A stretch of 64,000 bases of DNA from CAVAVT01 sp963592185. Its GTDB lineage: Bacteria; Bacillota; Negativicutes; Selenomonadales; Selenomonadaceae. Shown one piece after another: positions 34,849 through 42,598 of this stretch. The stretch is taken from assembly GCA_963592185.1 (NCBI GenBank), contig CAVAVT010000003.1:1-64000 (forward strand), given 5' to 3'. A program made the position numbers and the translations under genes. The notes below the pieces were generated by a model that saw only the letters and a list, made by a program, of their open reading frames with translations, had not been told where the DNA came from and ran no database searches. Every line of letters begins with the position of its first letter. The stretch's first letter is position 1.

Positions 34849-36156
34849 ATGGCAACACAGATGCAATTAGCCAGAGAAGGAAAAATCACTGAGGCAATGA
34901 AAATAGCGGCAGAACATGAACATATTTCTGCTGAGGAGCTTAGAAAAAAGGTTGCTGCAGGCACAGTGGTTATTCCATGCAATATTAACCATAAATCACT
35001 GATTCCAAGGGCTGTAGGTGAGGGCCTTTCCACAAAGGTAAATGCTAACATTGGTACCTCCAGTACCTTCCCAGACATTGAGCCGGAGCTGGAAAAACTT
35101 AAGGAAGCTGTTAAGTGTGGGGCGGATTCTGTAATGGATCTTTCAACCGGCAGCAATATTGATGTTTCCAGAAGAAAAATAATCGAAGCTTCGCCTATCA
35201 TGGTAGGCACAGTTCCTATTTATCAGGCAACTGTAAGAGCCATCACCGAGCATGGTGCTGTGGTTGAAATGACTGAGGAAGACCTGCTGGAAACAATTGA
35301 AAAGCAGGCGGCAGACGGAGCTGACTTCATGACTCTGCATTGTGGCTTGACTCTTGAGGCAATTAACCGTATGCGCAAGCAGGGCCGTATCATGGATGTG
35401 GTAAGCCGCGGCGGTTCCTTCATCACAGGCTGGATGCTCCACAATGAGAAGGAAAATCCTCTTTATGAGCATTTTGATAAAATTCTTGATATCTGTGAAA
35501 AATACGATGTAACCCTGAGCCTTGGCGACGGCCTTCGTCCGGGATGCATCGCTGATGCTACAGACAGGGCGCAGATTACCGAGCTTATCGTGCTGGGAGA
35601 GCTGGTGGACCGTGCATGGAAGCGTGGCGTACAGGCAATGGTGGAAGGTCCGGGACATGTTCCCTATGATCAGATTGCAGCAAATATGAAGATTGAAAAG
35701 AGAATCTGCCGCAATGCGCCGTTCTATGTACTTGGCCCATTGGTAACAGATGTGGCTCCCGGATATGACCATATCACTGCAGCAATCGGCGGAACCTTGG
35801 CAGCTGCCAGCGGAGCAGACTTCCTTTGCTATGTTACCCCGGCAGAGCATCTGGCTCTGCCCACCATTGAGGACGTACATGTGGGAGTAATCACCTCCAG
35901 AATTGCAGCCCATGCGGCGGATTTGGTAAAGGGCGTTCCAGGGGCAGCAGAGTGGGATAAGAAAATGGCTGAGGCAAGAAAAATTCTTGACTGGGATGCA
36001 CAGCTTAATCTGGCAATAGACCCTGAATATGCCCGTGAAAAGAGAGGCGCCCGCAATGAAGAGGGCGAAGAAGCGTGCTCTATGTGCGGCGCTTACTGTG
36101 CGGTAAAAATCGTAGGACAGTATTTGGATAAGCCTGTATCCCCATGCAATGATTAA
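34849..36156 (+). CDS. thiC: Phosphomethylpyrimidine synthase
   Basis: Radical SAM enzyme that rearranges aminoimidazole ribotide into hydroxymethylpyrimidine phosphate, the pyrimidine half of thiamin. The C-terminal cluster motif CSMCGAYC is present, as are MEGPGHVPYDQI-like VEGPGHVPYDQIAANM and VTDVAPGYDHIT. It has 435 residues, the short bacterial form without the plant-type extension. It stands alone behind the TPP riboswitch; other thiamin genes are not in the window. Confidence 0.97.
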   Translation: MATQMQLAREGKITEAMKIAAEHEHISAEELRKKVAAGTVVIPCNINHKSLIPRAVGEGLSTKVNANIGTSSTFPDIEPELEKLKEAVKCGADSVMDLSTGSNIDVSRRKIIEASPIMVGTVPIYQATVRAITEHGAVVEMTEEDLLETIEKQAADGADFMTLHCGLTLEAINRMRKQGRIMDVVSRGGSFITGWMLHNEKENPLYEHFDKILDICEKYDVTLSLGDGLRPGCIADATDRAQITELIVLGELVDRAWKRGVQAMVEGPGHVPYDQIAANMKIEKRICRNAPFYVLGPLVTDVAPGYDHITAAIGGTLAAASGADFLCYVTPAEHLALPTIEDVHVGVITSRIAAHAADLVKGVPGAAEWDKKMAEARKILDWDAQLNLAIDPEYAREKRGARNEEGEEACSMCGAYCAVKIVGQYLDKPVSPCND

Positions 36157-36316
36157 GCCAGTAAACTGAGCTAAAAAATTTTTTAATACAGTTTGTCGGA
36201 AAAAAAGGGATTTTTATATTTTCCTAGAATAATACATTATAAAAGAAATGTATGTGCAACGACTCTTTACAGGGACTTTGAGGAGCCGCTGTGTAGTCCT
36301 AGGGAGGTTGGTTTAT

Positions 36317-36697
36317 ATGGGTAAGATAAATAAGATACTTGTTCCAGTTGACGGTTCTGTTAATGGCTGCAAGGCTGTAGATGAGGCAATCTACTTTGCT
36401 GAAAAGTGCAAGGCGGATATCGACTTCGTTTATGTAGCAAGCAATATCAACAAGGATATTCCAAGCCACATAGTATTCGACCGCATCGCTGAGAAGCTGC
36501 CTGAGAGCATTAAGTCAGAGAACCATGTAGAATCCGGAAATATTTCCAAGGCAATTCTGAAGGTTGCTGACACCGTAGGCAGTGATATTATTATCATGGG
36601 CAGCCGTGGACTGGGCCTTTTCAAGGGAGCATTCCTTGGCAGTGTCAGCCAGCACGTTGTCGAAGAAGCAAAGATTCCTGTAATGGTAATCAAATAA
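36317..36697 (+). CDS. Universal stress protein (UspA family)
   Basis: A 126-residue cytoplasmic protein with NKILVPVDGSVNGCKAVDEA at the start and the ATP-loop pattern IIMGSRGLGLFKGAFLGSVSQHVVEEA at the end, typical of ATP-binding Usp proteins. The ATG at 36317 follows GGGAGG by 9 bases; a longer frame from 36248 lacks a site. A possible promoter (TTGTCG, 16 bases, TATATT) is at 36193-36220. Confidence 0.92.
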   Translation: MGKINKILVPVDGSVNGCKAVDEAIYFAEKCKADIDFVYVASNINKDIPSHIVFDRIAEKLPESIKSENHVESGNISKAILKVADTVGSDIIIMGSRGLGLFKGAFLGSVSQHVVEEAKIPVMVIK

Positions 36698-36708
36698 TCT
36701 AGTACAAA

Positions 36709-36743
36709 AACACCGCCAGCCATAGCGCTGACGGTGTTTTTTT
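36709..36743 (+). terminator. Intrinsic terminator after the universal stress protein gene
   Basis: AACACCGCCAGC pairs with GCTGACGGTGTT with one mismatch and is followed by a T run. Confidence 0.9.
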
Positions 36744-36753
36744 GTGCACAATT

Positions 36754-36897
36754 TTATAACGCCATTGTTCAAGTTTTTCCGCAGGAAAAACATTCAACAT
36801 TGCGTTTCAACGAGGAGGGAGATATTAGCTCGCCTCCTGTTATTCGGTTTTCATCCCCCACCTATAGAGGATGGGGGACATCTTTTTCCTCGTTATA
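36754..36897 (-). repeat. Dispersed structured repeat, full copy A (about 144 bp)
   Basis: Read on the minus strand, this is close to identical (roughly nine bases in ten by eye) to 53273-53412. Shared parts in order are TATAACGAGGAAAAAGATG, a C-rich/G-rich hairpin with one bulged A, CTAATATCTCCCTCCTCGTT, GAAACGCAATGT, a TTTTCC/GGAAAA hairpin, and TTGAACAATGGCGTTATAA. Small reading frames here only translate the repeat. Confidence 0.85.
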
Positions 36898-36950
36898 TAA
36901 CGAGGGAAAAGATGTCCCAATCATAGTTGAAACGCAGTATGGAATAAAAT
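36897..36950 (+). repeat. Second, internally deleted repeat copy joined head to head with copy A
   Basis: It reads TATAACGAGGGAAAAGATG, then jumps to TTGAAACGCAGTATGGAAT, so the C-rich hairpin and the CTCCTCG segment are missing. The junction with copy A creates a palindrome at 36875-36918 with 22-bp arms containing a single G-T pair. Confidence 0.7.
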
Positions 36951-36978
36951 ATATATGATAGGGATTGTATGGTATTAA

Positions 36979-37007
36979 TGGACAAAAAATTTAGCTTATG
37001 CTATAAT
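36979..37007 (+). promoter_or_regulatory. Promoter of the tRNA-Arg gene
   Basis: TGGACA and TATAAT are 17 bases apart, 11 bases before the tRNA. Confidence 0.6.
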
Positions 37008-37018
37008 ATAATTCACAT

Positions 37019-37093
37019 GCGCTCGTAGTCCAGTGGATAGGACGTTGGCCTCCGGAGCCGAAAGCGGCAGTTCGATTCTGCCCGAGCGCACCA
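37019..37093 (+). tRNA. tRNA-Arg (anticodon CCG)
   Basis: A full cloverleaf of 75 bases: acceptor GCGCTCG with CGAGCGC, D stem GTCC/GGAC, anticodon stem TTGGC/GCCGA around loop CTCCGGA, T stem GGCAG/CTGCC with TTCGATT, and encoded CCA. The CCG anticodon reads the arginine codon CGG. Confidence 0.96.
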
Positions 37094-37103
37094 GTGAATT
37101 GTT

Positions 37104-37131
37104 CGGACACCTTTCGGGTGTCCGTTTTTTG
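37104..37131 (+). terminator. Intrinsic terminator after tRNA-Arg
   Basis: CGGACACC pairs with GGTGTCCG around a short loop, then a run of T residues. Confidence 0.9.
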
Positions 37132-37197
37132 TTAGTGAGCAGATTACAGACAGACATGCCGGGATGGCATATACTATGGGTATAGGAGGGGTGCTTT

Positions 37198-38085
37198 ATG
37201 GAAATATTAATTATTGGAGCCGGTCCTGCAGGTATTTCTGCGGCAATGTATGCGAGACGGGCTGGAATGGATGTCACCGTTGTGGCAAATGGTATGGGAG
37301 CCTTGGAAAAGGCTGGCAAAATAGAAAATTATTATGGAAGCGAAGCCCCTATATCCGGCAGGGAGCTGTATGAACGGGGCGTGCAGGGAGCAAAGGCATT
37401 AGGGGTGGATTTTGTTCAGGATGAGGTGGTATATCTTGGAATGGATGAAAGCCTCACTGGCCTTGAAATTCATCTGGCTGGCGGAAAAGTTTTAAAGCCT
37501 AAGGCCGTTATACTTGCGGCAGGATCCACCAGAAATACTCCCAAAATCAAGGGGCTGAAGGAACTGGAGGGCCGTGGGGTGAGCTACTGCGCCATCTGCG
37601 ATGGGTTTTTCTACAGGCAGAAGAAGGTGGCTGTGCTTGGAGCCGGGGACTATGCCGGAAGCGAGGCACAGGTCCTGAGTCCTTTGGCAGGGGAGTTGCA
37701 TATTTTTACCGATGGCAAAGAACCTTCGTTTAAGCCTGTAGAAGGGGATGTAATCCATACTGGAAAAGTAGAGGAAATAATCGGCGAGGAGAAAGTTTCC
37801 GGCATTCGATTGGCAAATGGTGAAGAAATTCAGCTGGATGGTGTATTTGTCGCATATGGAACCGCTGGAAGCGGTGATTTGGCAAAGAAGACCGGGGCTA
37901 TTATTTCCCCACAGGGATATATAAAGGTGGACGAAAATATGGCCACAAATATTCCAGGATTATATGCTGCCGGAGATTGTACAGGGGGACTTCTCCAAGT
38001 GTCAAAGGCTGTTTATGATGGTGCAAGGGCAGGCCTTGCTGCGGTAAAATATATTAGAAGGGGTAATGGCAATGGAGGCCGTTAA
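37198..38085 (+). CDS. Thioredoxin reductase-like flavoprotein without the NADPH motif
   Basis: A 295-residue FAD protein. The FAD fold LIIGAGPAGISAAMYARRAG and the redox pair CAIC (residues 131-134, in SYCAICDGFF) are as in thioredoxin reductase, as is AAGDCTGGLLQVSKA. The second Rossmann motif is GAGDYAGSEA, and the HRRxxxR arginines that grip the NADPH phosphate are missing (TDGKEPSFK instead). NADH or ferredoxin could be the donor. It overlaps a Crp-family gene; trxA and an ArsC-like gene are close. Confidence 0.85.
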   Translation: MEILIIGAGPAGISAAMYARRAGMDVTVVANGMGALEKAGKIENYYGSEAPISGRELYERGVQGAKALGVDFVQDEVVYLGMDESLTGLEIHLAGGKVLKPKAVILAAGSTRNTPKIKGLKELEGRGVSYCAICDGFFYRQKKVAVLGAGDYAGSEAQVLSPLAGELHIFTDGKEPSFKPVEGDVIHTGKVEEIIGEEKVSGIRLANGEEIQLDGVFVAYGTAGSGDLAKKTGAIISPQGYIKVDENMATNIPGLYAAGDCTGGLLQVSKAVYDGARAGLAAVKYIRRGNGNGGR

Positions 38086-38788
38086 GGATAAAGAAACAGA
38101 TTTATCTATAAAAAAATTCTCATTTTGGGAAAAGCTTACTCAAAATGAGAAAAATGGAATGGCTGAGCATACCCATACGGTGAAATTTAAAAAGGGCAAT
38201 AATGTTTATCGAGTGGATGAGCGGTGCCTTGGCGTTTTACTTATAAAGAAAGGTCAGCTCCGGGCGTATACTTTGTCTGAGGATGGAAGGGAAATTACTC
38301 TATTCAGAGTTTTTACCGGAGATGTGGCTATACTTCCTGCTGCCTGCACCCTTACAGCAATTAATTTTGATGTGATTGTGGATGCGGAGGAGGATACGGA
38401 AGCCCTGCTTACCGATGCGGTGTATTTTAAGCGGCTGCTGGATAACAATATATACGTCAAGGCATATGCCTATGAGCTTGCCACTTCAAGGCTGTCTGGG
38501 ATGCTCTGGTCCTTGAGGCAGATATTGTTTTTAAGTGCAGACAAAAGACTGGCACTGTTCCTGATGGGGGAGTGCAGCCGTCAGAATGGGGGAGATCCCA
38601 GCCATCCCGGATGCTGCGGCGGCTGCGTGCTGAAGCTTACCCATGAGCAGATAGCCCGTTATATGGGCAGCGCCAGGGAGGTTGTGAGCCGTCTCTTGAA
38701 ATATTTTTCCCAGGAGGGATTGGTAAGGGTATCCAGAGGACATGTGGAAATTCTTGACTGTAGAAAAATGAAGAAGCTGGCAGAATAA
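38072..38788 (+). CDS. Crp/Fnr family transcriptional regulator with a cysteine cluster
   Basis: A 238-residue regulator. The N-terminal beta-roll covers about residues 30-110, and the winged helix is LTHEQIARYMGSAREVVSRLLKYF (about 189-212). Cysteines lie at 52, 92, 168, 181, 182 and 185; the CCGGC group just before the helix-turn-helix is unusual and could sense redox state or metal. It overlaps the flavoprotein gene by 14 bases. ATG 38072 has AAGGGG 8 bases upstream; ATG 38066 is the alternative. Confidence 0.88.
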   Translation: MEAVKDKETDLSIKKFSFWEKLTQNEKNGMAEHTHTVKFKKGNNVYRVDERCLGVLLIKKGQLRAYTLSEDGREITLFRVFTGDVAILPAACTLTAINFDVIVDAEEDTEALLTDAVYFKRLLDNNIYVKAYAYELATSRLSGMLWSLRQILFLSADKRLALFLMGECSRQNGGDPSHPGCCGGCVLKLTHEQIARYMGSAREVVSRLLKYFSQEGLVRVSRGHVEILDCRKMKKLAE

Positions 38789-38820
38789 AAAAATCCCTAC
38801 AGCATTTGCCATAGGGATTG
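38788..38820. terminator. Bidirectional terminator between the Crp-family gene and trxA
   Basis: AATCCCTA pairs with TAGGGATT. The A run at 38787-38794 becomes a T run on the minus strand, so it chiefly serves trxA. Confidence 0.75.
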
Positions 38821-38829
38821 GTTTCTACA

Positions 38830-39135
38830 TCAGAGATACTGCTGGAAATCTTCCTTGGGGCGGAGACCAACAGAGGTGTTCACAAGTTTTCCATCCTTGA
38901 AAATCATAACCGTGGGGATGCTCATAATGTTGAACTTATTGCCCAGTTTGGGTTGTTCATCCACATTTACCTTGGCAATCCGTATCTGGGGATTTTCCTC
39001 TGCAAGCTGTTCCAAAATCGGCGCCAGCATACGGCAGGGACCGCACCATGCTGCCCAGAAATCCACCAGTACCGTGCCCTTAAAATCCAAAACATCATTC
39101 TGAAAACTTTCATCAGTTACAGTTACAATATTCAT
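38830..39135 (-). CDS. trxA: Thioredoxin
   Basis: A 101-residue thioredoxin with the active site WCGPC (in DFWAAWCGPCRML) and the cis-proline motif SIPTVMIFKDG. The start is ATG 39135, with AAGGAGTG six bases upstream; an earlier GTG overlaps that site. It converges on the reductase-like flavoprotein and Crp-family genes, which may be its electron donor and regulator. Confidence 0.95.
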   Translation of the reverse strand: MNIVTVTDESFQNDVLDFKGTVLVDFWAAWCGPCRMLAPILEQLAEENPQIRIAKVNVDEQPKLGNKFNIMSIPTVMIFKDGKLVNTSVGLRPKEDFQQYL

Positions 39136-39237
39136 ATCGCTCACTCCTTTTCGTATATTTCATCCTATGGCTATAATATAACAGCAGGGGATGAATTGTA
39201 TCTGTAACCATGTCACATAAAGAAAGAAGGTACTAAA

Positions 39238-39597
39238 ATGAGTGAATTTATTTTTGTATGCTATCCACGTTGTACTACTTGCAAGAAAGCGGAGAAGTGG
39301 CTGGCAGATAACGGGATTGAAGTACAGGTGAGGGATATCAAGGAGAACAACCCTACAGAGCAGGAAATACGCTCCTGGCATGAAAAGAGCGGACTTCCTC
39401 TGAAACGGTTTTTCAATACCAGCGGCCTAAGGTATAAGGAACTGGAACTTAAAAATAAATTGCCAGCTATGAGCGAGGAAGAGCAATATGCACTTCTAGC
39501 AACGGATGGTATGCTGGTCAAGCGCCCTCTGCTTGTGGGTGATGATAAAGTTCTTGTAGGCTTTAAGGAAAAAGAATGGCAGGAAAACTTGTTGTAA
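39238..39597 (+). CDS. ArsC/Spx family protein
   Basis: A 119-residue thioredoxin-fold protein beginning FVCYPRCTTCKKAEKWL, with a CxxC pair, and carrying RSWHEKSGLPLKRFFNTSG and a C-terminal KRPLLV segment. The CxxC and length suit the Spx/YffB-like branch more than classic arsenate reductase, which uses a single N-terminal cysteine. A redox role is inferred from trxA next to it. It is divergent from trxA with 102 bases between starts. Confidence 0.85.
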   Translation: MSEFIFVCYPRCTTCKKAEKWLADNGIEVQVRDIKENNPTEQEIRSWHEKSGLPLKRFFNTSGLRYKELELKNKLPAMSEEEQYALLATDGMLVKRPLLVGDDKVLVGFKEKEWQENLL

Positions 39598-39637
39598 ATA
39601 ACTTGCTGATTCTTTGTGCCTTGTACAGGGTGGAGTC

Positions 39638-39694
39638 TAAAACGCAAAGTTGTATATTTTGCCGTTGGCAAAATTTGAACAATGGCGTTATAAT
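39638..39694 (+). repeat. Dispersed structured repeat, solo end (copy C), also carrying the tsaE promoter
   Basis: It matches the right end of the repeat at 53.3 kb: AAACGCAA, ATATTTT hairpin, TTGAACAATGGCGTTATAAT. The hairpin reads TTTTGCC/GGCAAAA instead of TTTTCC/GGAAAA, changed on both arms. TTGGCA (39665) and TATAAT (39689) are 18 bases apart and form a plausible promoter. Confidence 0.75.
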
Positions 39695-39723
39695 TTAACT
39701 ACTGCAAAAGGAGGGGCTGTGTA

Positions 39724-40227
39724 ATGCTGACAGTTGTGACCAGTGCTCCGGAGGAGACGGAGAAGCTTGCGAAGGATATAGCGGATATCGTATATGAAGG
39801 ACTTGTGATATGCCTGGATGGGGACCTGGGAGCAGGAAAGACCCTCTTCGTCCGCAGTCTTGCAAAGGCTCTGGGAGTTAGCGGAGAAGTTACAAGCCCT
39901 ACCTTTAATTTGATGAATATATACGATACCGACCGTAAAAATTTCAAGATATACCATTTTGACCTGTATAGACTGGAAACTTCTGAGGAGCTTGAGGAAA
40001 TAGGCTTTTACGAGTATGCCGAGGAGCCTGAGGGAATGGTTGTTATTGAATGGTCGGACAAGTTCCCGGAGGACATTCCGGATGATATTTTGCACATTGA
40101 AATAAGCCGTGGAGAAAAGGATGAAACGGATAGAAACCTTAGCTTCGAGTTCAGACATCGCTATGGCAATGACGGGGAAAATGAAAAAACATTTATGAAG
40201 AAATTGGAGGAAATCTGCCGGAAATGA
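39724..40227 (+). CDS. tsaE: tRNA threonylcarbamoyladenosine biosynthesis ATPase TsaE
   Basis: ATPase partner of TsaB and TsaD in making t6A at position 37 of ANN-decoding tRNAs. The P-loop GDLGAGKT is followed by VTSPTFNLMNIY and HFDLYRLE; 167 residues. It is the first gene of tsaE-tsaB-rimI-tsaD, and its last four bases overlap tsaB (ATGA). Confidence 0.95.
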   Translation: MLTVVTSAPEETEKLAKDIADIVYEGLVICLDGDLGAGKTLFVRSLAKALGVSGEVTSPTFNLMNIYDTDRKNFKIYHFDLYRLETSEELEEIGFYEYAEEPEGMVVIEWSDKFPEDIPDDILHIEISRGEKDETDRNLSFEFRHRYGNDGENEKTFMKKLEEICRK

Positions 40228-40946
40228 ATATATTGGCAATGGATACGTCCACAATAGTATCAAGCGTCGCAATTGCTTCTGAAGAAAAGCTGATGGCGGA
40301 GCTTACAATAGAAACAAAAATGACCCATTCGGAAACTTTGGTTCCACATATTGCACAGGCAATGGAAATGGCAGGGCTGGACCGGAGTGACCTGGATGCT
40401 GTGGCTGTAACCATAGGCCCCGGCTCCTTTACTGGTCTGCGCATAGGTCTTGCCACCGCCAAGGGAATGGCATATTCCCTTGGACTTACCATTGTCGGGG
40501 TTCCCACATTGGAGGCTTTGGCATATAAATGTCCTGTCCCAGGGATTAATCTCATTCCTTTGATTGATGCTCAAAAGGGAAATGCCTATGCAGCCCATTA
40601 CATTTGGGAAAATGGCTGTTTGGTGGAAAAGCGTGCAGTTGAGGTAATGTCTCTTCAGGAGGTTATTGAGTACTGCGGAACCATTGAAGGCAATGTATTA
40701 TTGCTTGGAGATGCTGCCCGTAAAAAGATAGCAAGAGTTGGCGAGCTTCCTAAAAACACCGAAATTGCGCCTATTCAGAGTGTTATGCCGGATGCTGCCT
40801 GTGTGGCAAAAAGGGCAATGGACCTGATGGCTGAAGGGCAAACTGGCTCGGTAATGGATATGGAGCCTATATACATCCGCCGTTCCGAGGCTGAGGTGCT
40901 TTGGGAGAAGCGTCAGGCCACATTAAAGGAACAGGAAAAGGATTAA
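40224..40946 (+). CDS. tsaB: tRNA threonylcarbamoyladenosine biosynthesis protein TsaB
   Basis: Inactive paralogue and dimer partner of TsaD in the t6A complex. ASKHA-fold start NILAMDTSTIVSSVAI and the conserved GPGSFTGLRIGLATAKGMAY are clear. It has 240 residues and overlaps tsaE by four bases; rimI follows after four bases. Confidence 0.95.
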   Translation: MNILAMDTSTIVSSVAIASEEKLMAELTIETKMTHSETLVPHIAQAMEMAGLDRSDLDAVAVTIGPGSFTGLRIGLATAKGMAYSLGLTIVGVPTLEALAYKCPVPGINLIPLIDAQKGNAYAAHYIWENGCLVEKRAVEVMSLQEVIEYCGTIEGNVLLLGDAARKKIARVGELPKNTEIAPIQSVMPDAACVAKRAMDLMAEGQTGSVMDMEPIYIRRSEAEVLWEKRQATLKEQEKD

Positions 40947-40950
40947 GCCC

Positions 40951-41391
40951 ATGATAAATTTTCGTGAAATGCTGCCTGAGGATGCAGATGAGGTGGCAGA
41001 GGTTGAAAAGAAATGCTTTCCCGTGCCCTGGTCAAGAGAATCCTTCTGGCGTGAAGCCTCCAATGAAAATACGCTGTATTTGCTAATTCTGAATGATGAT
41101 GAGATAATCGGCTATGCTGGAACATGGATTTCCTTCGAGGAGGCCCAGATAACCAATGTGGCTGTTGTACCGGAATACCGGGGGAACGGCAATGGCAGGG
41201 CACTTATGGAGGAGCTAATCCGCCGGGTAAAGGAAAAAGGTGTGACAGCAATGACACTGGAGGTACGTCCCTCCAACGCTGTGGCGCTGGGACTTTACGA
41301 GAGCCTTGGATTTAAGGATTACGGAAGACGGCCGAAGTATTATTCGGACAATGGGGAAGATGCAATAATCATGTGGAATACGGGATTATGA
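40951..41391 (+). CDS. rimI: Ribosomal protein S18 alanine N-acetyltransferase (RimI-type GNAT)
   Basis: A 146-residue GNAT acetyltransferase. The acetyl-CoA loop is VVPEYRGNGNGRALM, followed by LEVRPSNAVALGLYESLGF. RimI acetylates the N-terminus of S18 and is commonly placed between tsaB and tsaD. The substrate is inferred from this context. Confidence 0.92.
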   Translation: MINFREMLPEDADEVAEVEKKCFPVPWSRESFWREASNENTLYLLILNDDEIIGYAGTWISFEEAQITNVAVVPEYRGNGNGRALMEELIRRVKEKGVTAMTLEVRPSNAVALGLYESLGFKDYGRRPKYYSDNGEDAIIMWNTGL

Positions 41392-41401
41392 GGTGTTTTT
41401 A

Positions 41402-42430
41402 TTGAAAAAGGAAATATTGACATTGGGAATAGAGTCCAGCTGTGATGAAACCTCAGCGGCGGTGCTGAGGGGCGGCAGGGAACTTTTGTCAAATGTAATA
41501 TCCACGCAGATACCGGTACATCAGAAGTTTGGCGGAGTTGTGCCGGAAATTGCCTCCAGAAAACATATTGTAAATATCATGCCAGTTATAGATGAGGCCC
41601 TTAGAAAGGCTGATGTGGCTCTTGAGGATATAGACCAGATTGCTGTTACCTATGGTCCGGGGCTTGTGGGAGCGCTGCTGGTGGGAGTGTCCGCAGCAAA
41701 GTCTCTTGCCTTTGCCCTGAACAAGCCTCTCATAGGGGTTAATCATCTTGAGGGGCATATTTTTGCCAACTTTTTAAGCACGCCGGAGCTGGAACCTCCG
41801 TTTATGGCACTGGTGGTGTCAGGGGGACATACATCTTTGGTGGATGTGAATGGATACAATTCCTTCAGGCTCATGGGACAGACAAGGGATGATGCAGCTG
41901 GCGAAGCTTTTGACAAAGTGGCAAGAGTAATGGGACTGCCTTATCCAGGAGGTCCACAGATAGACAGGCTGGCAAAGGATGGAGATCCCAAGGCGATAGA
42001 TTTCCCAAGGGCTTTGCAGGAAAAGGGGAACTATGAATTCAGCTTCAGTGGACTGAAATCTGCGGTGCTGAACTATCTCAACAGCATGAAGCTGAAAAAT
42101 ATCGAGGTCAATAAAAACGATGTGGCTGCATCATTTCAGGATGCTGTTATAGAGGTTTTGATTGCAAAAGCATTGGAGGCTCTTCGGGAGGCAAAAAAAG
42201 ATGTGCTGGTACTGGCAGGTGGTGTTGCTGCAAACAGCTCCCTTGAAGGCCGTCTCCGTGAGGCTGCTGACAGACATGGAATCAAATTTTATTTCCCAAG
42301 CAAGGTGCTGTGTACAGACAACGCAGCCATGATAGCCTGCAGAGGATATTACCAGTCCCAGGCAGGAATATTCTCAGATTTACATCTTAATGCGGTTCCC
42401 GGACTTAATTTGGAAGACCTGGAAGCATGA
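41402..42430 (+). CDS. tsaD: tRNA N6-adenosine threonylcarbamoyltransferase TsaD
   Basis: Transfers the threonylcarbamoyl group to A37 of tRNA. Signatures are LGIESSCDETSAAV, the metal histidines in HLEGHIFANFL, VSGGHTSLV and VLAGGVAANSSL. TTG at 41402, eight bases after GAGG, gives 342 residues; GTG 41393 lies inside that site. It ends the four-gene operon. Confidence 0.95.
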   Translation: MKKEILTLGIESSCDETSAAVLRGGRELLSNVISTQIPVHQKFGGVVPEIASRKHIVNIMPVIDEALRKADVALEDIDQIAVTYGPGLVGALLVGVSAAKSLAFALNKPLIGVNHLEGHIFANFLSTPELEPPFMALVVSGGHTSLVDVNGYNSFRLMGQTRDDAAGEAFDKVARVMGLPYPGGPQIDRLAKDGDPKAIDFPRALQEKGNYEFSFSGLKSAVLNYLNSMKLKNIEVNKNDVAASFQDAVIEVLIAKALEALREAKKDVLVLAGGVAANSSLEGRLREAADRHGIKFYFPSKVLCTDNAAMIACRGYYQSQAGIFSDLHLNAVPGLNLEDLEA

Positions 42431-42436
42431 GTTTTT

Positions 42437-42486
42437 GGGCACATTCAGTATCCTTTAGCGGATTATTATTGGATGTGTCCTTTATT
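42437..42486 (+). terminator. Terminator-like hairpin after tsaD
   Basis: GGGCACAT pairs with ATGTGTCC (one G-T pair), with an inner ATCC/GGAT pair. The following CTTTATTG is only moderately T-rich. Confidence 0.55.
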
Positions 42487-42598
42487 GTATACAATATATA
42501 TAGTGTTTCTATGAGATAAAATTAAGATTTTATTTTTGTAATGTTATATAATTTGATTAAGTCCATTGTGGAGAGAATTTTAGAGAAGGGGAGAAATG

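Noticed and set aside
36800..36933. GTTGAAACGC and its inverse as possible CRISPR repeats
   Set aside because: There is no regular repeat-spacer array and no cas gene in the window; the motif belongs to the dispersed element.
36734..36958. Small plus-strand frames in the repeat at 36.8 kb, and similar frames at 53.1-53.5 kb
   Set aside because: They share protein-like strings only because they translate the same DNA repeat in equivalent frames; structure and spacing point to a non-coding element.
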